NCBI RefSeq assembly: GCF_028289855.1
Contig: NZ_JAQGKZ010000105.1
Coordinates: 1-64,000, forward strand
Length of the DNA stretch: 64,000 nucleotides
Reading direction: 5' to 3'
DNA from: Sphingomonas bacterium
Lineage (GTDB): Bacteria > Pseudomonadota > Alphaproteobacteria > Sphingomonadales > Sphingomonadaceae
Part shown: positions 50,980 through 60,417 of the stretch, piece by piece
Layout: every line of letters starts with the position of its first letter
Numbering within the stretch: the stretch's first letter is position 1
The notes under the pieces: model-generated
What the model was told of the DNA's origin: nothing
Database searches by the model: none
Seen by the model: the letters and a program-made list of their open reading frames with translations, nothing else
Position numbers and translations under genes: made by a program

Positions 50980-51261
50980 ATGACCAGCGACATCGAAACC
51001 GTCCGCCTCCGTATGGAAGCCGCCGCGCAAGCGCTCGATTTCGAGCAAGCCAAACGCCTGCGCGACCAGCTCAATCTGATCCGCGGCGGCGCGAGTTTGG
51101 CCGAAGCCGAAGCGAGCGACACGTCCGACCTGACGCGTCAGCAGCCGGGTAAGATGGGTCTGGGCACCAGCCAGCAGCGAATGACGCCACCCGAAGGTTG
51201 GAAGCCGCCGCCCAAGCCCGATTCGATGACCACAGGGAATGGCGGCAAACGCCGCCGCTAA
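50980..51261 (+). CDS. UvrB/UvrC (UVR) motif-containing small protein
   Basis: IETVRLRMEAAAQALDFEQAKRLRDQLNLIRGG is the UVR motif. Confidence 0.8.
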   Translation: MTSDIETVRLRMEAAAQALDFEQAKRLRDQLNLIRGGASLAEAEASDTSDLTRQQPGKMGLGTSQQRMTPPEGWKPPPKPDSMTTGNGGKRRR

Positions 51262-52418
51262 ACCCGCTGCGCCCCCGCGGCGCGCACCGCGTCAAGCGTC
51301 GGCATCCCGTTGACCGCCATCATCAGGTCCGCCTCGGCCAGAATGCACTTGAGCACGTGCGCCGCGCCTGCCGCGCCATCGAGCGCCAATCCATAAGCGA
51401 ACGGCCGCCCCACCCCGACCGCCTGCGCGCCAAGCGCCAGCGCCTTGATGACGTCGCTGCCCGACCGGATGCCACTGTCGAACCACACCGGCGTGCTACC
51501 CGCCCCCTTCACCACGCCGGGGAGCATGTCGATCGCGGCGATGCCGCCATTGGCCTGGCGCCCGCCATGGTTCGAGCAGAACAGCACGTCGGCACCATGA
51601 TCGACTGCTTTCCGCGCGTCGTCCGGATGGCAGATGCCCTTGAGCACGATCGGCAACTCGGTGACCGACTTGAGCCACGCCATGTCGTCCCAGGTCAGCG
51701 GTCGGGCGAATTGCGACGCCCATAGCATCGTGGCTTCGGCGGGCGCCGTCGCCGGGTCCTTGCCGAACATCTTTTTGAACACCGGATCGGCGAAATAATT
51801 GGCCAAAACGTGCCCGCGGAGCTGCGGGAAATTGCCGGCGTTGAGGTCGCGCGGGCGCCAGCCGGTGACCCAAGTGTCGAGCGTGACCACCAGCGCACGA
51901 TACCCCGCCGCTTCGGCGCGGCGGATCAGGCTTTCGGCGAGATCCTTGTCGCGCGGGGTGTAGAGCTGGAAGAAGCCGGGCACGTCGCCGAGGTGCTTCG
52001 CGACGTCCTCCATCGTGTCGTTGCCGAGCGTCGAGACGGTCATCGGCACGCCGCTCATCGCCGATGCCTGCGCCGCCGCGACGTCACCGTGCTGGTCGGG
52101 GGTGCAGATGCCGGTGACGCCGATCGGGCTCATGAAGATCGGGCTGTGATAGGTGTGGCCGAACAAAGTGGTCGACAGATCGCGACTTGTCGTGCCGACC
52201 ATCATCCGCGGGATCATGCCCCAGTGGCGGAACGCGGCGGCATTCTGGTCCTGCGTCCATTCGTCGCCGCAGCCGCCCTGGACGTAATTGAGCACGTGCG
52301 GCGGCATCGCGGCGGTCGCGCGCTGGACGAGCGTCGCGTAATCGACCGGGAGCTTGGGGAGCACGCCGCGCAAGCCCGCGCCGTAGATCTCGTTCTGATA
52401 GTCGCCGAAATGCCCCAT
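51258..52418 (-). CDS. FMN-dependent alpha-hydroxy-acid oxidase/dehydrogenase (lactate oxidase-like)
   Basis: FMSPIGVTGICTPDQHGDVAAAQAS, ALVVTLDTWVTGWRPRDL, FCSNHGGRQANGGIAAIDML, FDSGIRSGSDVIKALALGAQAVGVGRPF. Confidence 0.9.
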   Translation of the reverse strand: MGHFGDYQNEIYGAGLRGVLPKLPVDYATLVQRATAAMPPHVLNYVQGGCGDEWTQDQNAAAFRHWGMIPRMMVGTTSRDLSTTLFGHTYHSPIFMSPIGVTGICTPDQHGDVAAAQASAMSGVPMTVSTLGNDTMEDVAKHLGDVPGFFQLYTPRDKDLAESLIRRAEAAGYRALVVTLDTWVTGWRPRDLNAGNFPQLRGHVLANYFADPVFKKMFGKDPATAPAEATMLWASQFARPLTWDDMAWLKSVTELPIVLKGICHPDDARKAVDHGADVLFCSNHGGRQANGGIAAIDMLPGVVKGAGSTPVWFDSGIRSGSDVIKALALGAQAVGVGRPFAYGLALDGAAGAAHVLKCILAEADLMMAVNGMPTLDAVRAAGAQRV

Positions 52419-52491
52419 TGCTCTCTCCGTCGATGCGTTGGGCGGATTATGGCCGATCGAACCGACCGTGTCTCGCGCCAACGCGCCGCGG

Positions 52492-53166
52492 TCAGTCGCG
52501 CCGGAGGCGGACGAAGATGTTGGTGGTCAGCCGCCCGGCACGCGGATCGGAATCGAGAATCGCGTCCGGCGGAATGATCCCCGAATGGAGCAGCGCGCCG
52601 GGATAGATGGCGAGCCGGTCGCGTCGCCCCTCGATCCGCCCGATCTCCTCGTAATGCGCGTTCGACCCCTGAACATAGCCGGCCATCGTCGCCGCCGCGC
52701 GCTTCGCGTGATCGACGAACGTGCCTTGGTTACGGGCATCGACGCGCTCGATCCCGGTGGCGCGCTGGCGGAAGAATGCCGTGCCCGGCGTGTCGGTCAG
52801 GTAGTGCATCACCGCGAGATGATCGGGGTCGGTCGAATCGAAATGCGGCGCGCGCTGGGCAGGGTCGAGCGAGCCGGGCGGCGTCGTGACGATCGAGAAG
52901 CTCGCCTCGATCAGGTCGAACCCATCGGCGTCGAACGCACCGCCGATGAACGGCGCGGAGATTTCCAGCAGGTGCTCGACATAGGCATTCGCGCGGGCGT
53001 CGGGCGCGATCGGCTGGCGGAGCCCGGGATAGTAATTGCCCGCGCTCGGCGGAAACGGCGCCATCGCCGCGGCCAGCGCGACCGCCGCGCCGGGGGCGCC
53101 CGTGACGTCATCGATGACGACGACCGGGATTTGCGCGTCGCCGATGTGGCGCAGTTCGGGTGTCAT
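52492..53166 (-). CDS. DUF6445-like / 2OG-Fe(II) oxygenase-like protein
   Basis: NYYPGLRQPI, PHFDSTDPDHLAVMHYLTDTPGTAFFRQRATGIERV, GRLTTNIFVRL. Confidence 0.7.
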   Translation of the reverse strand: MTPELRHIGDAQIPVVVIDDVTGAPGAAVALAAAMAPFPPSAGNYYPGLRQPIAPDARANAYVEHLLEISAPFIGGAFDADGFDLIEASFSIVTTPPGSLDPAQRAPHFDSTDPDHLAVMHYLTDTPGTAFFRQRATGIERVDARNQGTFVDHAKRAAATMAGYVQGSNAHYEEIGRIEGRRDRLAIYPGALLHSGIIPPDAILDSDPRAGRLTTNIFVRLRRD

Positions 53167-53210
53167 CGCCTCTCCGGGGGAATTTGGAGCGACGTTATGC
53201 GGGAGTAACT

Positions 53211-53308
53211 CGCCGCGGCAAAGCCGCGTCGTCAGTCGTCGCTGCGCGACGCTGGCCGCGCTGGCGCGAGGTCTATTTAGCTACGCTAAATTGTCCCGCG
53301 CTGCGCGG
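53211..53308. repeat. multi-hairpin dispersed repeat, copy 2
   Basis: cgccgcggcaaagccgcgtcgtcag block, cgtcg/cgacg hairpin, gctggccg, then tttagc-tac-gctaaa hairpin; same order as the reverse complement of 14058-14156. Confidence 0.6.
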
Positions 53309-53312
53309 TGGC

Positions 53313-53466
53313 GGTGGAGGCAGTCATCGCCGAACCCGTCTCTCGCGGCCGATCTCTCATTGGTGTGCTTTGGTACCGCGGGTTCGCAAGCGACTGGCCG
53401 AGGTGGAGGCAGTCACCGCCGAACCCGTCTCTGGCGGCTGATCTCTCGTTGGTGCGTTTGGTACCA
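53313..53466. repeat. direct repeat, about 64-bp unit at 89-bp period, two copies
   Basis: ggtggaggcagtcatcgccgaacccgtctctcgcggccgatctctcattggtgtgctttggtacc (53313) and ggtggaggcagtcaccgccgaacccgtctctggcggctgatctctcgttggtgcgtttggtacc (53402). Confidence 0.85.
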
Positions 53467-53732
53467 TCCTCCCCCGGGGACGGGTCAAAAACGCGATGCG
53501 CAGCAGGTGTTGCCCCGACTGTGCGAAGTGGAGATGTCGATGAGACTACATTGGTGGTGTGAGAGTCGCGGGTTCATATCCCACCGTCCCGCCCAAAGAT
53601 AAGCATTCTCCGGCTCAGCGTAGTCAACAAACAGTCAGCCGCAGTATTTCCCCTCGGCCCAGAGTGTCCGTCCGATGTCGGATTGTCTCAAAAGGTCCAT
53701 TGCGCAGAGACTGACCCCGAAGTGGGGCGCTT

Positions 53733-55019
53733 ATGCTGGTTACGGGAATGCTACACGGATCGCGGCTGCTGCGGCATGTCGGCTTTCCCACGCCCGAGAT
53801 ACTCGGGCCCGACGCTAGCGAAGCGGCAATCCAAGCGCTGATCGCGAAGCACAAGTTCGTTTTCGTCAAGCCGGTGTTCAAGGGCGGCGTAGGCAAGAAG
53901 GGTAAGGCCGGATTGATCGGCAGGGCGACCAGTCTGCGCGAAGCGCTAGCGGAGAAGGAAAGACTCTATTTCGCCGAGCATCGCCACGGCAATGCGGTCG
54001 CCAAGGCCAACGGCGTTACCTTCGAAGCCGGCGTGCCGGCCGAACACGAAGTGTATTTCTCGATCACTGATTCGACCGAATATCGCGCCCCGACCATGAC
54101 GCTGACGCATCGCGGTGGCGTCGATATTGAGGAACTCGACCCGTCGGAGATCGCGCATGTACCATTCGACGCGCTGACCGGGCTCAAGGCTTTCGTCGTC
54201 GCCAATGCGTTGACCGATATCGGCGCGCCGCGCAACATCATCTCGCCGCTCGTCCAGCAACTGCCCAAGCTGTGGGACCTGGTTCACCATTACGGCATGA
54301 CCACATTGGAGCTCAATCCGATCCGGATGCGGCCCGACCGCAGCGGACGGCTGACCCCAGTGGCGTGCGATTTCAAATGCGGCTTCGACCGCGACGATCA
54401 CCGCGTCGCGCGGTTCGACCTGCCGGCCGATTTGTTCACCGCCGACACGTCGGACTTCGAACGCGAGGTCAACGAGTTGCGCACGCACCAGGGCCAGTCC
54501 GATGTGTTCGTGATTAACGACCGCGGAACGATCCTCGCGCCGACCTTCGGCGGTGGCGCGAATTCGCTGGTGACGGAATTGCTCGGCGACGCCGCGATCA
54601 TCTCGTCGGACTTCGGCGGCAACCCGCCCTATGAGAAAATGAAGTCGGTGGCGCGAATTTGCTACCGCCACTGGCTGAAACAATCGAACGTGCTGTTCAT
54701 CGTCGGCGGCAAATCGAACAACACCGATATCTACGAGACCTTCCGTGCGATGGGCGATGCGTTGCGCGAGCATTTCAGCGCACATGGCCCATCGCCGCTT
54801 TACGTCGTGGTCGGACGCGGTGGCCCCAAACTGGTGCGCGGCATGGGCGCGCTAGCGGAGGCGTGCGACGGGCTTGGGATCCCGTACCGCCAGTTCGGCT
54901 TTGACAGCGCGATGTCCGAAGTGGTGCTCTACGCGCGCAACGTCGATGCGTGGATGAAGGCCGGCGGACGAGCGGAGATCGCCGCGCGCATGGGCCTCAA
55001 CAAAGCGGAGGCGGCGTAA
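53733..55019 (+). CDS. ATP-citrate-lyase-like citrate-binding / ATP-grasp beta subunit
   Basis: VFVKPVFKGGVGKKGKAGLIGRA, TTLELNPIRMR, PTFGGGANSLVTELLGD, FIVGGKSNNTDIYETFRAMGDAL. Confidence 0.75.
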   Translation: MLVTGMLHGSRLLRHVGFPTPEILGPDASEAAIQALIAKHKFVFVKPVFKGGVGKKGKAGLIGRATSLREALAEKERLYFAEHRHGNAVAKANGVTFEAGVPAEHEVYFSITDSTEYRAPTMTLTHRGGVDIEELDPSEIAHVPFDALTGLKAFVVANALTDIGAPRNIISPLVQQLPKLWDLVHHYGMTTLELNPIRMRPDRSGRLTPVACDFKCGFDRDDHRVARFDLPADLFTADTSDFEREVNELRTHQGQSDVFVINDRGTILAPTFGGGANSLVTELLGDAAIISSDFGGNPPYEKMKSVARICYRHWLKQSNVLFIVGGKSNNTDIYETFRAMGDALREHFSAHGPSPLYVVVGRGGPKLVRGMGALAEACDGLGIPYRQFGFDSAMSEVVLYARNVDAWMKAGGRAEIAARMGLNKAEAA

Positions 55020-57730
55020 TGCGCGAGCGGCTGGCCGGCCTGCCCTATCATCTCGGCGTCCCCTCGCTCGGCGATGTCGCGACGCGCGCCGATCGGGTGT
55101 GCGTGCTCAACATCATGGGCGGAGAATCGAGCCAGGTGACCCCGGTTTGCCACGCCTTTTCGGGGGGCAACATCGCGTTCGGCACCTCACCCGGTCGAAA
55201 GGGGCAATCCCTGAAAACCGCGATCGGCGACATTCCTGTCTTCAACAATGTTCGCGAAGGACTCGACGCCGGTCACGCCTTCAACACCGGTGTCGTCTAC
55301 CTTCCTCCGAGCGGCGTACGCGACGGCGTGACCGAATTGGTAAGGGTCAATCCCGCGCTCGAAAAGATCGTGATCATCACCGAAAAGGTATCGGTCCACG
55401 ACGCGCGCGAGGTCCGGGCGATCGCGCAGGCCGCCGGCGTCGACATCTTCGGCGGCAATTGCCTGGGCATGGCCGACAGCTGGAACCGCGTGCGGATCGG
55501 CGGTGCGCTGGGCGGCGACCATCCCGACGAGGTCCTGCTGAAAGGCTCGATCGCGATCTTCTCCAATTCGGGCGGTTTCACCACGACGATCGCGCAATAT
55601 CTGGCGACAGAAGGCTGGGGCACGACTACGCTGATCTCTTCGGGCAAGGACGTCTATATCCACTATTCAGCGCGCGACTTCGCGATCGGGTTCAAGGCCG
55701 ACGATCGCTCGCAGGCGGCGGTGCTCTATGTCGAGCCGGGCGGCTATTACGAACACGGCGTCGATTTCGGCAAACCGGTGGTTGCGTGCGTGGTCGGACG
55801 GTGGAAGTCGCGACTGACGCGGGCGGTGGGACATGCCGGCGCGCTGGCCGGGTCGGGTGACAATGCCGAGGCCAAGGAACGCTGGTTCATGGACGCGTTC
55901 GGCGTCGATGCGCCGTTCACGATCGATAACCCGATATGTTCGGCCAAGGGTGCGCTCGTCACCAACATTGCCGATATTCCCGTCGCGCTGTCCGCGGTGA
56001 TGCGGCTGAACGGCATCGGGCCCGATTTCACTCCGCGCGGCGACTTGTCGCTAAAGCCCTGGCTTGCGAACGATCAGGGGCTGGCGCTGCCGTCGCATCT
56101 CGCGCTCCCCACGGTACGCGCGATCGAACCCTACGATACCCAGATCGCGGCGCTCGGCCGCCAGATCGGCAAGGTCATTCCGCGGCAGACGATGAAGGAC
56201 AAATCGGGCGCGAGCGTGATGGACGCGAAGACGCAGGTGACCAGCGTCCATCGCCATTCGGTACTCGATCTCGCACTGCAGCCGCTCGAAGCGAACTTCG
56301 CGCTGCCGCTGGTTCACGATATCGCCAACGCCGACGACCGCGCGATGCTCGATGTCGCGGTGGCGGCCGAAATGAACCTGGTCGGCGATCCCGCACTGAT
56401 GGCGGCGGATGCCGCGCGTGCTGCGGGGAATTCGCCCAACACGATCATGGCCGCCGCTGCTGCCATCGTCGGACCCAAGCGAGTCGAGCGCGCGCTCGCT
56501 TGCAGCAAGGCATTGATCGATCTGTTTGCACGGTCGGGCCTCGGCGATGCGCGCGACGAAGCGTTCGATCTGTCGACCATCCACATCGACGATGCGAATC
56601 GCGCCTTGTTTCTCGCCACACCCGATGAAGCCGCGGATCCGCGCCCCGAGGCGATGCTCGCAGCGGTGCGCGCGCGCGGCGGACGATCGGTCTTCCTGCG
56701 CTTCCTCGATCAGCTCGACGGCCGTCCTTCGCGAGATGCGGTGCTCGCGGCGATCGCCACGACGATCGCCTGGGTGCCGTTGATGCAAAAGCGCATCTCG
56801 CGGCTCACCGCGGAGACGCTACCCTGGTATCTGCGGCTTTACGGCGTGATGATCGGCGCATCGATCCCCGGCGAGCACCATCAGCCGGGCATGCTCCACG
56901 GCGTGTCGCGCGAAGAGCGGTTCAACAACTGGACGATGGCCGATTTCCTGTTCCTCGCTATTACCGGACGGCGCCCCGAAGGCGACATGGCGCGGCCGTT
57001 GCAGATCCTGGTCGGGTTGTTGATCTCCAATGGCCCCGGCGCGATCAGCGCGCAGGGCGCCAAGGGCGCCGTCGCCGCCGACGGCCCGCAATCGCCCGAG
57101 CGAGTCCAGATCAACAAGGCGATGATCGGGTTTCTCAGCCATTCCGGCTACAGCCATGGTGGCAACGGGTATGAAGGGATCGCTTTCCTGCTCGATACCT
57201 TCCGGGATGTCGGGCTGACCGATCCCGCCGACCCGAACCATGGACTCGACCTGCGCGCGATGGCGACGGCGTTCGCAACGCGCTATGCCGCCAAGCGCCG
57301 CGACGCCAAGGAGGGCGGCACCGCCGAGCCCCGTGCGCTACCCGGGATCAATCATCCGGTGTTTCGCGGCGAAGCCGTCAACCACGATCCGCGCGAGCGC
57401 TTCCTGGCCGGACTGATGGCGGAGCGCGGCGAGTATAACGTGTTCCACGCTTATTATCGCGAGCTCGTTCAGGCGCTGCACGACGTCGGCGCGACGCGGA
57501 ACGTCTTCTGCGTCAATATCGACGCGGTGATCGCGGCACTACTGCTCGGCCTGCTTTGGCGCGATCACAGCGAGGGGCGGCTGGCCGATTCCGCACTCGA
57601 GACCGCCGCGTTCAACATCTTCCTCTACGGCCGGATGATCGGTGCGGCAGCGGAGATCGACGATCACCTTAACCGCGGGCGTAACATGGATACACGCACG
57701 CCGGCGGATCAATGCGGGTTCGTAGTGTGA
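55019..57730 (+). CDS. ATP-citrate-lyase-like large subunit: CoA-ligase alpha domain fused to citrate synthase-like domain
   Basis: N-part: VLNIMGGESSQVTPVCHAFSGGNIAFGTSPGRKG, GSIAIFSNSGGFTTTIAQYLA, GHAGALAGSGDNAEAKERW (phospho-His motif). C-part: HSGYSHGGNGYEGIAFLLDTF, GINHPVFRGEAVNHDPRERFL. Confidence 0.75.
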   Translation: MRERLAGLPYHLGVPSLGDVATRADRVCVLNIMGGESSQVTPVCHAFSGGNIAFGTSPGRKGQSLKTAIGDIPVFNNVREGLDAGHAFNTGVVYLPPSGVRDGVTELVRVNPALEKIVIITEKVSVHDAREVRAIAQAAGVDIFGGNCLGMADSWNRVRIGGALGGDHPDEVLLKGSIAIFSNSGGFTTTIAQYLATEGWGTTTLISSGKDVYIHYSARDFAIGFKADDRSQAAVLYVEPGGYYEHGVDFGKPVVACVVGRWKSRLTRAVGHAGALAGSGDNAEAKERWFMDAFGVDAPFTIDNPICSAKGALVTNIADIPVALSAVMRLNGIGPDFTPRGDLSLKPWLANDQGLALPSHLALPTVRAIEPYDTQIAALGRQIGKVIPRQTMKDKSGASVMDAKTQVTSVHRHSVLDLALQPLEANFALPLVHDIANADDRAMLDVAVAAEMNLVGDPALMAADAARAAGNSPNTIMAAAAAIVGPKRVERALACSKALIDLFARSGLGDARDEAFDLSTIHIDDANRALFLATPDEAADPRPEAMLAAVRARGGRSVFLRFLDQLDGRPSRDAVLAAIATTIAWVPLMQKRISRLTAETLPWYLRLYGVMIGASIPGEHHQPGMLHGVSREERFNNWTMADFLFLAITGRRPEGDMARPLQILVGLLISNGPGAISAQGAKGAVAADGPQSPERVQINKAMIGFLSHSGYSHGGNGYEGIAFLLDTFRDVGLTDPADPNHGLDLRAMATAFATRYAAKRRDAKEGGTAEPRALPGINHPVFRGEAVNHDPRERFLAGLMAERGEYNVFHAYYRELVQALHDVGATRNVFCVNIDAVIAALLLGLLWRDHSEGRLADSALETAAFNIFLYGRMIGAAAEIDDHLNRGRNMDTRTPADQCGFVV

Positions 57731-57763
57731 CTGTCCCTTTCAGCGCAATTTCAGCACTTTACC

Positions 57764-58324
57764 CTAAATGAAACGTTCGAGCACGCGGCCGGCGAGGTCG
57801 GACCGGCCGTCCAACCCGGCCTTGCGGTAAACCGCCTGCGCCTGCTGGCGCACCGTACGCTCGCTCGTGCCGCGCAATTCCGCAATCTCGCGCAACGGGA
57901 GGCCGCGCAGCATGAACCAGGCGATATCGCTTTCCGCGATCGACAGTTTCCATTCGTCGAAATCGTCGTCGATGCCGTCCTTGACCAGCTTGCCGGTCGA
58001 TGCCGCGGACTGACGGAGTTCGTCGGCGAGTTCGCTGCACCGGCGCTCGAGTTCCAGCGCAGCACGACGACGGCGGCGCAATTGCCAGAACAGCGATCCG
58101 GCAACCGCTGCGAGCGCCACGATCATCACTGCCGAGACGATCGAGACCTGCCCGACCAAATTTTCGCGGTCGAGCGCGGTCTTCATGGCCTTGGCGGTGG
58201 AGTTCCAGCCTCCCCCCGCGAGGGCCGGCTCCACCAGCGTCAAGACAGCGAACACCGTCAGGCAGCACGCCAGCAGGTTTTTCAGATGGTACCGGACGAT
58301 GCCGGCGATGCGATGGTCGCGCAC
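57764..58324 (-). CDS. membrane-anchored LuxR-type HTH protein
   Basis: Two N-terminal hydrophobic segments, RRRRR, then LSIAESDIAWFMLRGLPLREIAELRGTSERTVRQQAQAVYRKAGLDGRSDLAGRVLERF (LuxR HTH). Confidence 0.82.
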   Translation of the reverse strand: MRDHRIAGIVRYHLKNLLACCLTVFAVLTLVEPALAGGGWNSTAKAMKTALDRENLVGQVSIVSAVMIVALAAVAGSLFWQLRRRRRAALELERRCSELADELRQSAASTGKLVKDGIDDDFDEWKLSIAESDIAWFMLRGLPLREIAELRGTSERTVRQQAQAVYRKAGLDGRSDLAGRVLERFI

Positions 58325-58438
58325 CTAGACCCTGCTCCTTTTCCTCGGGGCGGGCTCTTCCGGCCATTTACCCGCGATCCGGAACTAGCGGATCTTGCTT
58401 TCACTACGCTGTCGCCTCATCGGCGGCGCTCTAGGCCA

Positions 58439-59338
58439 TCAAAGCGCCCGATAGGGGCCGCGAGCGACGATCGCCCGCGCCCGGTCACTTCGAACAAACG
58501 CCAGCCAAGCTCCCACCGCGGCGCGTTGCCTGTCGCTGGCGTACGCGATCACTCGCCGATCGAGCGGGTAAGCGGCATCGCCGGGCACGCTACGCCTGCC
58601 GGCATCGACGATCGCGACGATCCGGGTTCCGGCGAGCGGCCTTGCGTCGCCGACACCCAGCGCCGCTGGATCGGCTGCGACGGCATCCGCGATGGCCGCG
58701 CCGAACCGATCGACATGACTTGGCGGCAAAAGGGGTTCAGTCACTTCGCGCGCGCGCGACCAATCCAACTGAGTCGCATCGGCGAGCAGCGCCTTGCGCA
58801 TGTACTGCCCCGTGCCGCTCTCCATGTCGGGTACGACCAGCCTGATCGTGCGCGACGCGAGCGGCCCGGCGACGCCGACCGATCCCCAGCTCGGCGGCGC
58901 GCCGCCGATCCGGAATGCCGCTGTGAGCTGCGCCAGCGAAATCTCTCGTAACGGATTGCTCGCATTTACACGAACCGCCAGCGCGGGCGAGCTTCCAGGT
59001 GTCGCGATACTGCCGAGCATGACCGGGATCGCGACGGGAGGGCGGCGGAACACCCATTCATACGCCTTGATCTCCGGATCGCTGGCGTCGCGCCCGATCA
59101 CGGCGATGTCGGCACGGCCGGTCGACAATCGCGCCATCGCGACGTCGCTGCCCACGGCATCGATCCGTATCACCGCCCCCGGATGGTCGATGCGATACGC
59201 TGCGGCCATCGCGTTCAACGTCGGCGCCAGTTGCGCTGTCGTGGCGATTTCGACGATCGCGCCGTCGCGCTCCGGCGGGGCGATTTGTGCCGCGGCGGGC
59301 GCGGCCAGGGCCAGCAGGACGAGGCGCCAGATCTTCAT
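58439..59338 (-). CDS. PstS-like periplasmic substrate-binding protein (type B)
   Basis: Signal MKIWRLVLLALAAPAAAQ; GRADIAVIGRDA, NPLREISLAQLTAAF, DMESGTGQYMRKALL. Confidence 0.75.
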   Translation of the reverse strand: MKIWRLVLLALAAPAAAQIAPPERDGAIVEIATTAQLAPTLNAMAAAYRIDHPGAVIRIDAVGSDVAMARLSTGRADIAVIGRDASDPEIKAYEWVFRRPPVAIPVMLGSIATPGSSPALAVRVNASNPLREISLAQLTAAFRIGGAPPSWGSVGVAGPLASRTIRLVVPDMESGTGQYMRKALLADATQLDWSRAREVTEPLLPPSHVDRFGAAIADAVAADPAALGVGDARPLAGTRIVAIVDAGRRSVPGDAAYPLDRRVIAYASDRQRAAVGAWLAFVRSDRARAIVARGPYRAL

Positions 59339-60417
59339 TTCAGCTTGTCCAGTTCGCGCAGCAAGGTCGCCCGGTCGAGCGGAAGATATCCGCTGTCCTG
59401 AACCAGCGCGGTCTGCCCTTCGCGGCTGAGGATATACCGCAGAAACTCGCGCTCGACCGGTGGCATCGGCTTGCCCGGCGCGCGATCGACGAACGCGGGG
59501 ATGATGCGGCCGAGCGGATAGCGCCGATCGATCAACGTCTCGTCGCTCGCTGTGACGAAGCCGCGCTTGGCGTCCCAGGCGATGGGTAGTGCCTTCACCT
59601 CGGAATTGGCGAAAACGACGCTGGAAATGGCGATGCCGTAGGGGTCTTTTGCCAGTGCCTCGAGAATGAGCTGGCCGTGTTGGACGACGGTCCCGTCGGG
59701 TCGAGTCACCGGCATAAATTCGCGCGCGGCGGGGTTCCAGCGGTGGCTGCCGCACAGCACGCGCTCGCGGAAGAACAGTGCGAAATCGACATCGGTCTTC
59801 CACGCATAGGGCGTGATCGGTCGCCGCGCCCAATCCCCGGTCAGCCCCAGTTCACTCCAAGTGCGGATGTTGCGAGCGGTGCAGCGATGCTCCGCGCCGA
59901 ACACCGCCTCGAGCTGGCGGATCGTCAATTTGGCCAGCGGGTTGGCTTTGTTGACGAAAATCATGTGCGCATAGTCGAAATAATTGGTCGCGACGCTGCC
60001 GTTGGCGATCTCGATCTTGGTCGGCGGATAGCCGTGCGCGCGTATAAACATGCGCTCCGCCGCAGGGCTGATCTCCTCTCCGAGAATTGCGAGCGTGCCC
60101 GCGCCGTCGGTCAGCGCGCCGATCGCCGATGCGGTGCCGTACATCCGATAGTCGAGCACGACGCCGGGCTGGCCACGCTGGAATTCTGAAAACCAGCGCC
60201 GCACGAGGTCGCCGACGAAGTCGTGCTTGGGACTGCCATGCCCCCAGATGCGGATCGTGCCGGTGACCTTGGGGCCGGCGACATACGGCGGCAACGTGGC
60301 CAGCGTTCGCGTCGCGATCAGCGAAGGCGGTGGCCCTTCCGCGAGCGGCGCGGCCTTCGGCGGGCTGGCCATTGCGCCAATCGACAACAAGGCGCCGAGC
60401 AGGATCAATCGTTTCAT
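59335..60417 (-). CDS. PstS-like periplasmic substrate-binding protein (type A)
   Basis: IRIWGHGSPKHDF, LAILGEEISPAAE, TWSELGLTGDWARRPITPYAW, REFLRYILSREGQTALVQDSGYLPL. Confidence 0.82.
   Translation of the reverse strand: MKRLILLGALLSIGAMASPPKAAPLAEGPPPSLIATRTLATLPPYVAGPKVTGTIRIWGHGSPKHDFVGDLVRRWFSEFQRGQPGVVLDYRMYGTASAIGALTDGAGTLAILGEEISPAAERMFIRAHGYPPTKIEIANGSVATNYFDYAHMIFVNKANPLAKLTIRQLEAVFGAEHRCTARNIRTWSELGLTGDWARRPITPYAWKTDVDFALFFRERVLCGSHRWNPAAREFMPVTRPDGTVVQHGQLILEALAKDPYGIAISSVVFANSEVKALPIAWDAKRGFVTASDETLIDRRYPLGRIIPAFVDRAPGKPMPPVEREFLRYILSREGQTALVQDSGYLPLDRATLLRELDKLK

Noticed and set aside
53475-53600. Possible complete tRNA or tmRNA
   Set aside because: Only the T-arm/acceptor 3' side is convincing, with a mismatch; no matching 5' acceptor, D-arm or anticodon arm at the right spacing.
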